From assembly GCA_964650465.1 (NCBI GenBank), contig CAZYTA010000008.1:1-64000 (forward strand): a stretch of 64,000 nucleotides of DNA, written 5' to 3'. Shown one piece after another: positions 35,047 to 42,377 of this stretch (position 1 is the stretch's first letter; every line of letters begins with the position of its first letter). The translations under genes and the position numbers were made by a program. The notes under the pieces were generated by a model. The model saw only the letters and a program-made list of their open reading frames with translations. It was not told the DNA's origin and searched no databases. This DNA comes from RGIG6353 sp964650465 (GTDB taxonomy: Bacteria; Bacillota; Clostridia; Oscillospirales; SIG627).

Positions 35047-36324
35047 TTATTTTACATCAACAAGATTTGCATCAATTAATTTCTGCAACGACATAAGGAT
35101 TCCCAGCTTTGCATGTGCCCAGGTAAGACCGCCCTGAAAATAAACGGCATATGGCTCACGAATGGGACCGTCTGCGGAAAGCTCAATAGAGGAGCCTTGT
35201 ATGAATGCGCCTGCCGCCATAATAACATCGTTATCGTAGCCCGGCATGGGCCAAGGCTCGGGTACTGCAAAGCTGTCAACAGGCGCCGCCGACTGTATGC
35301 CCAGACAAAACGCCTTCATATGTTCGGGAGAACCAAGCTCTACTGCCTGTATAATATCGTGGCGTGATTCTCTGCTGTCAGGCACAACCTTAAAGCCCAA
35401 ATCTTCATAAATATTTGCAGCAAATATTGCACCCTTAAGTGCTGAGGCAACAACTGTGGGAGCAAGGAAAAGTCCCTCATAAAGACTTGTCATAACTCCG
35501 AGATTTGCACCTACCTCCTGCCCCAGACCTGGAGCGCTCAAACGGTATGCACAGCGCTCGATGCACTCACTTGTACCAACAATATAACCGCCTATGGGAG
35601 CAAGTCCGCCGCCGGGGTTTTTAATCAGTGAGCCCACTGTCATATCTGCGCCCACGTCGGAGGGTTCAATTCTTTCAACAAACTCACCGTAGCAGTTATC
35701 CACCATACATATAACATCGGGTTTTATGCTTTTAACAAAAGAAATAAGTGTACCTATCTGCTCAACCGAAAAAGTAGGGCGTGTTTTATATCCCTTTGAA
35801 CGCTGAATGGTCACCAGCTTTGTTTTTTCGTTTATCGCTGCTCTTATTCCGTCAAAATCAAAGCCTCCGTCAGCGGTAAGCTCTACCTCACGGTAGCTGA
35901 CTCCATACTCCTTAAGAGAGCATTTTGACTCTCTGATGCCTATTACCTCCTCAAGAGTATCATACGGTCTGCCAACAGGAGACAAAAGCTCATCACCCGG
36001 CAAAAGGTTGGCTGAAAGCGCTGTTGCAAGGGCGTGAGTTCCGCAGGTTATCTGAGGACGGACAAGTGCCGCCTCGGTGTGGAATATATCTGCATACACC
36101 TTTTCTAATGTATCTCTGCCTATATCGTCATAGCCGTATCCTGTTGTGCCTGCAAAGCAAGCGGCAGACACTCTGTTCTTCTGCATAGCAGAGAGCACCT
36201 TTGCCTGATTGTATTCGGATGTTTTATCTATTTCGTCAAATCGGGGGCGTATTCTTTCAAGCACATTTTCGCCTATGGCAAAAACCCTGTCCGATATTCC
36301 AAGCTGAGAAAATATATTTTCCAT
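35047..36324 (-). CDS. methionine gamma-lyase-family PLP protein (aluminium-resistance family)
   Basis: 425 residues. GTTGYGYDDIGRDTLE, ALVRPQITCGTHALATALSANLLPGDEL and SLIKNPGGGLAPIGGYIVG (Schiff-base Lys in SLIKNPGGG) are hallmarks of the Met_gamma_lyase-like PF06838 group. The enzyme is a fold-type I PLP protein of uncertain substrate, formerly called aluminium resistance protein. It is monocistronic on the minus strand. Confidence 0.88.
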   Translation of the reverse strand: MENIFSQLGISDRVFAIGENVLERIRPRFDEIDKTSEYNQAKVLSAMQKNRVSAACFAGTTGYGYDDIGRDTLEKVYADIFHTEAALVRPQITCGTHALATALSANLLPGDELLSPVGRPYDTLEEVIGIRESKCSLKEYGVSYREVELTADGGFDFDGIRAAINEKTKLVTIQRSKGYKTRPTFSVEQIGTLISFVKSIKPDVICMVDNCYGEFVERIEPSDVGADMTVGSLIKNPGGGLAPIGGYIVGTSECIERCAYRLSAPGLGQEVGANLGVMTSLYEGLFLAPTVVASALKGAIFAANIYEDLGFKVVPDSRESRHDIIQAVELGSPEHMKAFCLGIQSAAPVDSFAVPEPWPMPGYDNDVIMAAGAFIQGSSIELSADGPIREPYAVYFQGGLTWAHAKLGILMSLQKLIDANLVDVK

Positions 36325-36340
36325 TACTGTTACCTCATTT

Positions 36341-36420
36341 AAAAGCGGAGTGCCGCCGACGGCAATTCTCGCCTATCCTTTTATTTTACATAGCAAAACG
36401 GCGAAGTCATTTTAAACAAT
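36341..36420 (+). repeat. dispersed repeat A, degenerate copy
   Basis: AAAAGCGGAG with GGCAATTCTCGCCTAT and AAAACGGCGAAGTCATTT aligns with the repeat A consensus, with a short gap. It lies between the divergent PLP-enzyme and GH28 genes. Confidence 0.6.
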
Positions 36421-36423
36421 ATA

Positions 36424-36448
36424 AAAACGTGTATATTATACACGTTTT
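36424..36448. promoter_or_regulatory. perfect 25-nt palindrome, likely operator
   Basis: AAAACGTGTATA and TATACACGTTTT flank a single T. It sits 20 nt upstream of the GH28 promoter, between divergent genes, and lacks a downstream T-run, so an operator is more likely than a terminator. Confidence 0.5.
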
Positions 36449-36467
36449 GATTTTATTTGTCAAGTTT

Positions 36468-36506
36468 TTGAAAGCGCTTGCAAAACCGTTTTTTATGTGA
36501 TAGAAT
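36468..36506 (+). promoter_or_regulatory. GH28 promoter with CcpA cre site
   Basis: TTGCAA (36478-36483) and TAGAAT (36501-36506) are separated by 17 nt. TTGAAAGCGCTTGCAA (36468-36483) fits the cre consensus TGNAANCGNNNNCA and overlaps the -35 box. Catabolite repression is therefore predicted. Confidence 0.7.
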
Positions 36507-36527
36507 ATATCAAACGGAGGAAAAGCT

Positions 36528-38051
36528 ATGAAATTACTATTCAGCACTGCAAGAAGTGCAGTTTTCGAAACAGCATACGAAACACCGTATTATGCTCCGC
36601 AGGCATTTGACATTTTTCTTGACGGCAAAAAAATCATGAGCAGTAACACAAATGTTTTCTCTATCTATTCACTTCAGCCGAACACCGAATATACCATCTC
36701 GGCAAGCGGGGAAAGCGTTACATTCAGAACGTGTAAGGAAACAGCCTTCATCAATGTAACACTTTACGGAGCCGTGGGAGACGGCTTCTATGACGATACC
36801 CAAAGTCTGCAAATGGCGCTCGATACAGCTCCCGAAGGCTCTACCGTATACTTTGGCAAGGGCAGGTATCGTACCTCTTCGCTTTTTATCAAGAGCAATA
36901 TCACCGTATATCTTGATAAGGAAGCTGTAATACTGGGTGTAAACGACCGAAAGAAATACCCCGTTCTCCCCTCCTGTGTGGGAGAAAACACCTATCTCAC
37001 CTCGTGGGAGGGTGAAGAAGCGGCTACCTTTGCCGCTCTCATCAACATATCGGGAGCATCAAATGTCACGGTAACAGGCGAAGGCACGGTTGATGCCGAT
37101 GCGCAAAACGGAGACTGGTGGAAGGACCCTAAAACGAAGCGCATAGCCTGGCGTCCCAAGACAATACAGGCTGTAAATTCCGAAAATGTCACCCTTGAGG
37201 GTATAACTGTTCAAAACAGCTATTGCTGGACAATACATCCGCTTTTTTCAAAAAATATCAATATTCTGAACGTAAAAATAAATAACCCGTCATCCTCACC
37301 CAACACTGACGGTATAGACCCTGAGAGCTGTGACGGAGTAAATATTATAGGCGCACATATACATGTAGGTGATGACTGCATTGCTGTCAAGGCGTGCAAG
37401 TTTGACCTTGCAATGAAGCTGAAGCGTCCGTGCAAAAACATCGTCATAAGAAACTGCCATCTTGATTCGGGACACGGCGGTGTGGTTATCGGCAGTGAAA
37501 TGAGTGCGGGAGTGAAAAATCTTACCGCCACAAAATGCCTTATGACCTCTACAGACAGAGGGCTGAGGATAAAGACACGCAGAGGCAGAGGTAAGCTTGC
37601 AGTTATCAGCGGTCTGACCTTTAAAAATGTGGAAATGAGGAATGTAAAAAATCCGTTTGTAATGAATATGTTCTACTTTTGCGATGCCGACGGACACAGC
37701 GATTATGTGCAGTCAAGAAAGGCTGTTGAAGTTGATGAAAGAACACCAAAGCTCGAAAGCTTTGTGTTTGAGGACATCAGGGCAATCGGGGCTGAAAATG
37801 CAGGCTGTTATTTCGACGGTCTGCCCGAAGCACCGATTGAGAGCATCACACTGAAAAATGTCAGTATTTCATTTGCAGACGGTGATGTCAAGCCCGACAT
37901 TGCCGCAATGTCAGATGCCTGCCGTCCTATGAGCAAGCAGGCTCTTTATGCCGAAAACGTCAGCACTCTGACCCTTGAAAATGTCAGCTTTTCGGGATAT
38001 GAGGGTGATATGCATATTTTGAGAAATGTAAATGTAATAAAGAAAGTGTAA
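36528..38051 (+). CDS. polygalacturonase-type GH28 glycoside hydrolase
   Basis: 507 residues. A short N-terminal beta-sandwich-like region (to about 80) is followed by the right-handed beta-helix. All four GH28 catalytic motifs are present: NTDGIDPESC, GDDCIAVK, GHGGVVIGSE and RIKTRRGRG. No signal peptide, so it is probably intracellular and acts on oligogalacturonides or similar. ATG follows GGAGG. A cre site and palindrome are upstream. Confidence 0.9.
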   Translation: MKLLFSTARSAVFETAYETPYYAPQAFDIFLDGKKIMSSNTNVFSIYSLQPNTEYTISASGESVTFRTCKETAFINVTLYGAVGDGFYDDTQSLQMALDTAPEGSTVYFGKGRYRTSSLFIKSNITVYLDKEAVILGVNDRKKYPVLPSCVGENTYLTSWEGEEAATFAALINISGASNVTVTGEGTVDADAQNGDWWKDPKTKRIAWRPKTIQAVNSENVTLEGITVQNSYCWTIHPLFSKNINILNVKINNPSSSPNTDGIDPESCDGVNIIGAHIHVGDDCIAVKACKFDLAMKLKRPCKNIVIRNCHLDSGHGGVVIGSEMSAGVKNLTATKCLMTSTDRGLRIKTRRGRGKLAVISGLTFKNVEMRNVKNPFVMNMFYFCDADGHSDYVQSRKAVEVDERTPKLESFVFEDIRAIGAENAGCYFDGLPEAPIESITLKNVSISFADGDVKPDIAAMSDACRPMSKQALYAENVSTLTLENVSFSGYEGDMHILRNVNVIKKV

Positions 38052-38160
38052 AACCGCCGCAATTACCGCCTATCATTCTATCATTCAAATCGAATATTTA
38101 CGGGAATGGCGCCCCTCCCCTACAATCATTGTCATCAACTATTCTCTCTTCACTCATATG

Positions 38161-38252
38161 AGCGGCGAGTCGCCGCTGACAATGCTCGCCTATCGCAACC
38201 AATGTATAAGCTGAAATGAAGTAAAACGGCGAGGTTGTTTCAAAGAAATTTC
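38161..38252 (+). repeat. dispersed repeat A, full copy
   Basis: GCGGCGAGTCGCCGC hairpin, then GACAATGCTCGCCTATCGCAACCA and AAAACGGCGAGGTTGTTTC, ending AAATTTCC. The 110 nt before it (38052-38160) hold no gene. Confidence 0.75.
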
Positions 38253-38261
38253 CTATAAACT

Positions 38262-38300
38262 AAAAAACAGCCTTTTTCTTTTGGAAAAGGGCTGTTTTTG
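38262..38300 (+). terminator. terminator downstream of GH28
   Basis: AACAGCC-TTTTTC pairs with GGAAAAG-GGCTGTT, followed by TTTTTG. It stands 210 nt past the GH28 stop, after repeat A. Confidence 0.75.
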
Positions 38301-38351
38301 TGTCAATTGCGATATTTCTTGCATATTATAAAACAGTAAAGGGGGAATTTT

Positions 38352-38498
38352 ATGCACAGCCTTGCAAAATGTATAGGCATAAGCGTGGTTGCCTTCGGCT
38401 TCGGGCTTCTGCTTGCTTTTTTCCTGCCCAAAAGCGTCCTGATAGTGCTTGAAGCTATTGTCATAATCGTTGCAGGTGCTTTTTTTGTACTGTGTTAG
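38352..38498 (+). CDS. small hydrophobic protein upstream of spoVM, 48 aa
   Basis: 48 residues behind a strong AAAGGGGG RBS. The sequence (MHSLAKCIGISVVAFGFG then LLLAFFLPKSVLIVLEAIV, ending AGAFFVLC) forms one or two membrane helices around a Pro-Lys turn. It lies 13 nt upstream of the spoVM homologue, so it may be a sporulation membrane protein. No family is recognised. Confidence 0.7.
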   Translation: MHSLAKCIGISVVAFGFGLLLAFFLPKSVLIVLEAIVIIVAGAFFVLC

Positions 38499-38511
38499 AA
38501 AGGAGAACTCC

Positions 38512-38613
38512 ATGAAGATAATTACCGTCAGACCTCCAAAGCTGTTGAGAAAGCTTCTATCGGTATTTGTAAAAAAGCGGTCAGTGACCGATGACAAAAC
38601 TCGCCGCAATTAG
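38512..38613 (+). CDS. spoVM: stage V sporulation protein SpoVM
   Basis: 33 residues behind AAAGGAG. MKIITVRPPKLLRKLLSVFV matches the SpoVM pattern of B. subtilis (MK..T(I/V)(K/R).PKFL...(I/L)...), an amphipathic peptide that senses forespore membrane curvature and anchors SpoIVA. The last 13 residues (KKRSVTDDKTRRN) come from the 5' end of a degenerate dispersed repeat A copy, so the natural peptide was probably near 20-26 residues. It is too short for standard gene finders. Confidence 0.75.
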   Translation: MKIITVRPPKLLRKLLSVFVKKRSVTDDKTRRN

Positions 38614-38672
38614 CACATCTCATTCCAAGTAAAATCTATGCGGCTCGGGTGTCGCTACTGAGAAATTTTCTA
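38571..38672 (+). repeat. dispersed repeat A, degenerate copy overlapping spoVM
   Basis: AAAAAAGCGGTCAGTGACCG at 38571 is nearly identical to the start of the next copy at 38679. Later parts (GCTACTGAGAAATTTTC) are diverged. Its 5' 40 nt are translated as the tail of SpoVM. Confidence 0.6.
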
Positions 38673-38680
38673 TGAAGTAA

Positions 38681-38780
38681 AAAAGCGGTCAGTGACCGCT
38701 GACAATGCTCGCCTATTGTAGCCTATATATGCACCCAAACAAAGTAAAACGGCGAGATTGATTCAATGCAATTTCCTTGT
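38681..38780 (+). repeat. dispersed repeat A, full copy
   Basis: Starts with the GCGGTCAGTGACCGC hairpin, then GACAATGCTCGCCTATTGTA, then AAAACGGCGAGATTGATTC and AATGCAATTTCC. Confidence 0.75.
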
Positions 38781-38789
38781 AGATAAAAA

Positions 38790-38821
38790 AGAAGAAATGA
38801 GGTTGAATGCCTCATTTCTTT
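38790..38821 (-). terminator. terminator after the 64-aa gene
   Basis: GAAATGAGG and CCTCATTTC form the stem. On the minus strand the run is CTTCTTTTTTATC. Confidence 0.75.
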
Positions 38822-39006
38822 ATTTCATCCTTCGTTTTCTTTCCTGACGGACTTCTGACTCCCCTCATATGTCTGGTGCTGTCGCAGTAAGGCAGAGGTA
38901 CGTCATATGCCTGTGCGTTGATAATCGGCAAATCTATCTGTGCCTCGGCATCCATCATAGGATTGTTTGAAAGATAAGAATCCACGGTTTGTTTGCTCTT
39001 TTTCAT
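38812..39006 (-). CDS. small acidic/hydrophilic protein, 64 aa
   Basis: 64 residues from ATG 39006, which has AAGGGAG 8 nt upstream. MKKSKQTVDSYLSNNPMMDA, then QIDLPIINAQAYDVPLPYCD and a basic C-terminus. No recognised family or membrane helix. The RBS and own terminator support a real gene. Confidence 0.55.
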   Translation of the reverse strand: MKKSKQTVDSYLSNNPMMDAEAQIDLPIINAQAYDVPLPYCDSTRHMRGVRSPSGKKTKDEIKK

Positions 39007-39060
39007 ATTAACAGCTCCCTTCAACTATATTGTTAACAAAGAAAGGCATTAATATGCTAA

Positions 39061-39098
39061 AAAAAACGGAGAGGTTGATTTAATGCAATTACCTATGT
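39061..39098 (+). repeat. 3' fragment of repeat A
   Basis: AAACGGAGAGGTTGATTTA followed by ATGCAATTACCTATG matches the 3' core of the family; the 5' part is missing. Confidence 0.55.
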
Positions 39099-39162
39099 AA
39101 AAATGCACCTTCGGTGATGCCATACGCCTTCTGCGATTCCATGCCAAGCCTGCGGCTTGGAT

Positions 39163-39202
39163 AAAAATATAACATCCGAACAAAGTTCGGATGTTATATT
39201 TT
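39163..39202 (-). terminator. terminator of tRNA-Lys
   Basis: A 16-bp inverted repeat (AAATATAACATCCGAAC with GTTCGGATGTTATATTT around AAA) with T-runs abuts the tRNA 3' end. Confidence 0.85.
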
Positions 39203-39278
39203 TGGTGAACCATTGGAGATTCGAACTCCAGACCCTTTGATTAAAAGTCAAATGCTCTGCCAACTGAGCTAATGGTTC
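39203..39278 (-). tRNA. tRNA-Lys (anticodon TTT)
   Basis: 76 nt including an encoded CCA. The minus strand reads GAACCATTAGCTCAGTTGGC..., with loop CTTTTAA giving anticodon TTT, T-arm GGAGTTCGAATCTCC, and acceptor pair GAACCAT/ATGGTTC. All stems are intact. Confidence 0.97.
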
Positions 39279-39301
39279 AAACTGTTCTTGACAGCCTTAT
39301 T

Positions 39302-39330
39302 ATAATATCACATAAGTTATTATTTGTCAA
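39302..39330 (-). promoter_or_regulatory. promoter of tRNA-Lys
   Basis: On the minus strand TTGACA (39325-39330) and TATTAT (39302-39307) are separated by 17 nt, ending 23 nt before the tRNA. Confidence 0.75.
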
Positions 39331-39361
39331 TATTTTTTTGCAAAAATACAGTACTGAAATT

Positions 39362-40705
39362 TTAGATTTCAGCATCATCAACAACTGAAATCTCTTTAAT
39401 GCCGTAATACTCAAATATCTTTATTGTGTTTTCGTCGATAACCTCTCCGCATACAGCAACAGGGATGGCAGGAGGACATGATACATTTTCACAAGCAAGT
39501 ATTCTGTTCTTTGCTTCCGAAACAGGTATAACACGTGACATTGAAAAAGCGGCTTGTCTTGCCGACATAGCCCTTATGGGCTTTACAAAAACAGGAGGAG
39601 CTTCTGTAACTTCGTCACGTCTCAAAAGTGCGCAAAGCAGCTCTGCCAAGGCTTCGGTTTCCTTTGCATCTGTTTCGGGAGTGAACATAAACACAACAAA
39701 ATCAGGGTCTGCAAATTCACAAACAATATTGTTTTTCAAAAGATACCGGGAAAGCTCAATGCCTGTATAGCCGAAGCTTTTGGGTGCAACTGTTATTTTC
39801 AAAGGCTCGTTTCCAATAAGCTTGAAGCCTCTTTTTAAAAGTGTATTTTTTACATCAGCTATTCTTTTGGCACAGCTTTCAAGCTTATCAATAAATCCTT
39901 CGGACAAATACGAATTTGCAAGGTCAAGAGACTGCATAATAAGATATGACGGACTTGTAGAAGCAAACATTGCCATAGCTCTTGCGGCATTCTCTGACAA
40001 AGCCAACGGCGCATCCTTACTTATGTGAAGATATCCGCCGCCTGTCAATACAGGAAGAGTCTTATGCGCAGAATCGCAACACATATGAGCTCCAAGCGCA
40101 ATAGGATGCATTGAGTCTTGCAAAAAGTTAAGATATGCTCCGTGAGCATTATCGCATAAAAGCAACACTCCATGCTTCCGACAAGCTCTTGAAAGCCCTT
40201 TGATATCCAATATGTTCCCTAAATAATCGGGACTCGTAACATATACCGCAACGGGCTTTTCGCTCATTTCCGAAAGCTTTGCATCAAGCTCTTGTTCACT
40301 AATATTGCAGGTTATAATACTGTTGCTGTCCGTACAAAGCCACTCTATATCAAAGCCCAACAGAGCCGCGGCACTCATAAAAACCTTATGGGCGTTTCTT
40401 GCGGCAAGAACGGTTTTAGAGTGAGTTTTGTTTGTAAGCAGTGCAAGATACAGCATTGCTCTTATCGAAAGAGATGAGCCTTCGCAGGAATACAGCGTTT
40501 TTTGGGTGTTAAAAAGAGCTGAGGCGTTTTTCTGGCTTTCTTCTATAATGCCGTGTGCCGAATACAGCACATCCGCACCGTCAATTTCGGTAATGTCAAT
40601 GCCCTCTATTCCCAAAAAGCTTTTCCCTTTGTGACCAGGCATATGCAATCTCACAGATTTTTTTTCGTTGTATTTCTTTACGAAATCAAAAATAGGAGTT
40701 TTCAT
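39362..40705 (-). CDS. Orn/Lys/Arg decarboxylase-family PLP enzyme
   Basis: 447 residues. RLHMPGHKG near the N-terminus, EGSSLSIRAML, LLLCDNAHGAYL and the PLP-lysine motif CDSAHKTLPVLTGGGYLHI define the short SpeA/YaaO-type decarboxylase family. The C-terminal domain includes SMSRVIPVSEAKNRI and SCPPAIPVAV. It probably makes cadaverine, agmatine or a related amine. Its start overlaps the end of the SCIFF maturase gene by one base. Confidence 0.85.
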   Translation of the reverse strand: MKTPIFDFVKKYNEKKSVRLHMPGHKGKSFLGIEGIDITEIDGADVLYSAHGIIEESQKNASALFNTQKTLYSCEGSSLSIRAMLYLALLTNKTHSKTVLAARNAHKVFMSAAALLGFDIEWLCTDSNSIITCNISEQELDAKLSEMSEKPVAVYVTSPDYLGNILDIKGLSRACRKHGVLLLCDNAHGAYLNFLQDSMHPIALGAHMCCDSAHKTLPVLTGGGYLHISKDAPLALSENAARAMAMFASTSPSYLIMQSLDLANSYLSEGFIDKLESCAKRIADVKNTLLKRGFKLIGNEPLKITVAPKSFGYTGIELSRYLLKNNIVCEFADPDFVVFMFTPETDAKETEALAELLCALLRRDEVTEAPPVFVKPIRAMSARQAAFSMSRVIPVSEAKNRILACENVSCPPAIPVAVCGEVIDENTIKIFEYYGIKEISVVDDAEI

Positions 40706-42093
40706 TATTCTTCATCAAGAGTTTTTGCAACTTCAAGCATTATAGCGCATTCCATACGCTTTCTAAACAGCTCACAGCCGTATTTGTATACTCCGTTTAC
40801 ACTTCCTGTTGCGTGATAAGCATTAGCCGCACAGCCTCCCGAGCAATAAAGCTTAGCCCAGCAATCACTGCATTCGGGACGTGTATATACGTTGCAATCG
40901 GCAAATTCCTTTTGAATTTCGGTATTGGTTACACCGTTCCATATATCACCAAGCTTGAACTTTTCTTCGCCCACAAACTGATGACAAGGGTAAAGGTCTC
41001 CCCAGGGAGTTACTGCCATATACTCTGTTCCCGAGCCACAGCCCGAAATTCTCTTATATATACAGGGACCGCCCTTCAGGTCTATCATATAGTGATAGAA
41101 AGTAAAGGGTCTGCCCTCTCTGTGACGTTCAAGCATGAGCTCTGCAAGCTTTTCGTACTGTTCAAGAACTATCGGTAAATCCTCCATTGTGAGAGAGGTG
41201 GGGTCATTTTCAGAACCGACTACAGGCTCCATGCTGAGCTCTGTAAAGCCAAGGTAAAGCATTGTCTTTATATCTTCAAGAAAATCGGGGTTGGCATGAG
41301 TAAATGTTCCGCGCATATAATAATTCTTGCCGCCGCGAGCCTCAACAAATCTTTGGAACTTTGGAACTATTTGCTCCCATGAACCTCGTCCCGCATAGTC
41401 AACACGGTATTTGTCATGTATTTCTTTTCTGCCGTCAAGGCTGAGTACCACATTGGAGCACTCTCGGTTCGCAAAATCAATTACATCGTCATCAACAAGA
41501 ACGCCGTTTGTTGTAAGTGTAAAACGGAAATTTTTACCTGCTGCCTTTTCGATACTTCTTGCATAGGCTACAATGTCCTTTACCACTTGGAAATTCATAA
41601 GGGGCTCACCCCCGAAGAAATCAACCTCAAGATTTGTTCTTGTACCTGAATTCTTCACAAGAAAATCAAGTGCCTGCTTTCCTACTTCATAGCTCATCAC
41701 GGCACGGTCACCGTGATACTTGCCCTGACTTGCAAAGCAATAAGAGCAATTAAGGTTACAGGTATGAGCGATATGTAAGCAAAGCGCTTTTACAACACCG
41801 GCGCTTTTTGCCTTAAGGTCACCTGCCATATCTTTGAAGGTATCCGATACAAACAGCTTGCCCGCAGACTTAAGCTCCTCGATTTGCTCAAAACACTCAT
41901 TCAATGCAACCTCAGTCACAGAAGAGTCATCCGAATACTTTTTAAGAATAAACTCTTTTATTTCCTCCTGAGAGTTTTTTTCATACATTTCTATTACATC
42001 AAAAGTGGCATCATCCACAACGTGAATTGAGCCGGAATAAACATCTATAACAATATTTAGACCGCCAAGCTTATAAGCGTGAACCATATTCAA
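40705..42093 (-). CDS. scfB: SCIFF peptide maturase, radical SAM/SPASM
   Basis: 462 residues. An N-terminal RiPP-recognition region is followed by the radical SAM triad HTCNLNCSYCF (C-x3-C-x2-C, near residue 112) and a C-terminal SPASM domain with auxiliary-cluster cysteines (CSDCWAKLYCSGGCAANA, then YGCELFRKRMEC). It forms thioether cross-links in the Cys-rich SCIFF peptide, encoded directly upstream at 42162-42308. SCIFF systems are near-universal in Clostridia. Confidence 0.95.
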   Translation of the reverse strand: MNMVHAYKLGGLNIVIDVYSGSIHVVDDATFDVIEMYEKNSQEEIKEFILKKYSDDSSVTEVALNECFEQIEELKSAGKLFVSDTFKDMAGDLKAKSAGVVKALCLHIAHTCNLNCSYCFASQGKYHGDRAVMSYEVGKQALDFLVKNSGTRTNLEVDFFGGEPLMNFQVVKDIVAYARSIEKAAGKNFRFTLTTNGVLVDDDVIDFANRECSNVVLSLDGRKEIHDKYRVDYAGRGSWEQIVPKFQRFVEARGGKNYYMRGTFTHANPDFLEDIKTMLYLGFTELSMEPVVGSENDPTSLTMEDLPIVLEQYEKLAELMLERHREGRPFTFYHYMIDLKGGPCIYKRISGCGSGTEYMAVTPWGDLYPCHQFVGEEKFKLGDIWNGVTNTEIQKEFADCNVYTRPECSDCWAKLYCSGGCAANAYHATGSVNGVYKYGCELFRKRMECAIMLEVAKTLDEE

Positions 42094-42123
42094 ATCTCCA
42101 AAATCAATTTATATTACTATATC

Positions 42124-42148
42124 AAAAATGCCGCCATACGGCGGCATT
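42124..42148 (-). terminator. attenuator/terminator between scfA and scfB
   Basis: AATGCCGCC (42127-42135) and GGCGGCATT (42140-42148) form a perfect 9-bp stem with a 4-nt loop. On the minus strand TTTTTGA follows. It lies between the precursor and maturase genes and would favour excess precursor over enzyme. Confidence 0.75.
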
Positions 42149-42161
42149 CTCTGAGCATCAA

Positions 42162-42308
42162 TTATTTCTTTTTGCTTTCGCACTTCTGATTTGCTATACC
42201 GCAGCTTGTTTTGCATGCAGACTGACAAGAAGTCTGGCATTCTCCGCAACCGCCTTTTTTAGCGCTCTCACAAAGATTCTTTGTATCTAATGTTTTAATG
42301 GGTTTCAT
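42162..42308 (-). CDS. scfA: SCIFF precursor peptide
   Basis: 48 residues: MKPIKTLDTKNLCESAKKG then GCGECQTSCQSACKTSCGIA, ending QKCESKKK. Seven cysteines; the CQTSCQSACKTSC core is the SCIFF hallmark. The maturase links Cys sulfurs to Thr/other residues. ATG lies behind GGAGGAAC, with its own strong promoter. The biological role of SCIFF peptides is not established. Confidence 0.95.
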   Translation of the reverse strand: MKPIKTLDTKNLCESAKKGGCGECQTSCQSACKTSCGIANQKCESKKK

Positions 42309-42348
42309 CTTATGTTCCTCCAATAAAAGTGTTTATTTTTCTTTAAAT

Positions 42349-42377
42349 AGTATACTATTGCAGCCGAGATTTGTCAA
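42349..42377 (-). promoter_or_regulatory. promoter of scfA
   Basis: On the minus strand TTGACA (42372-42377) and TATACT (42349-42354) are separated by 17 nt. The -35 box contains the TGA stop codon of the upstream tRNA nucleotidyltransferase gene. Confidence 0.8.
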
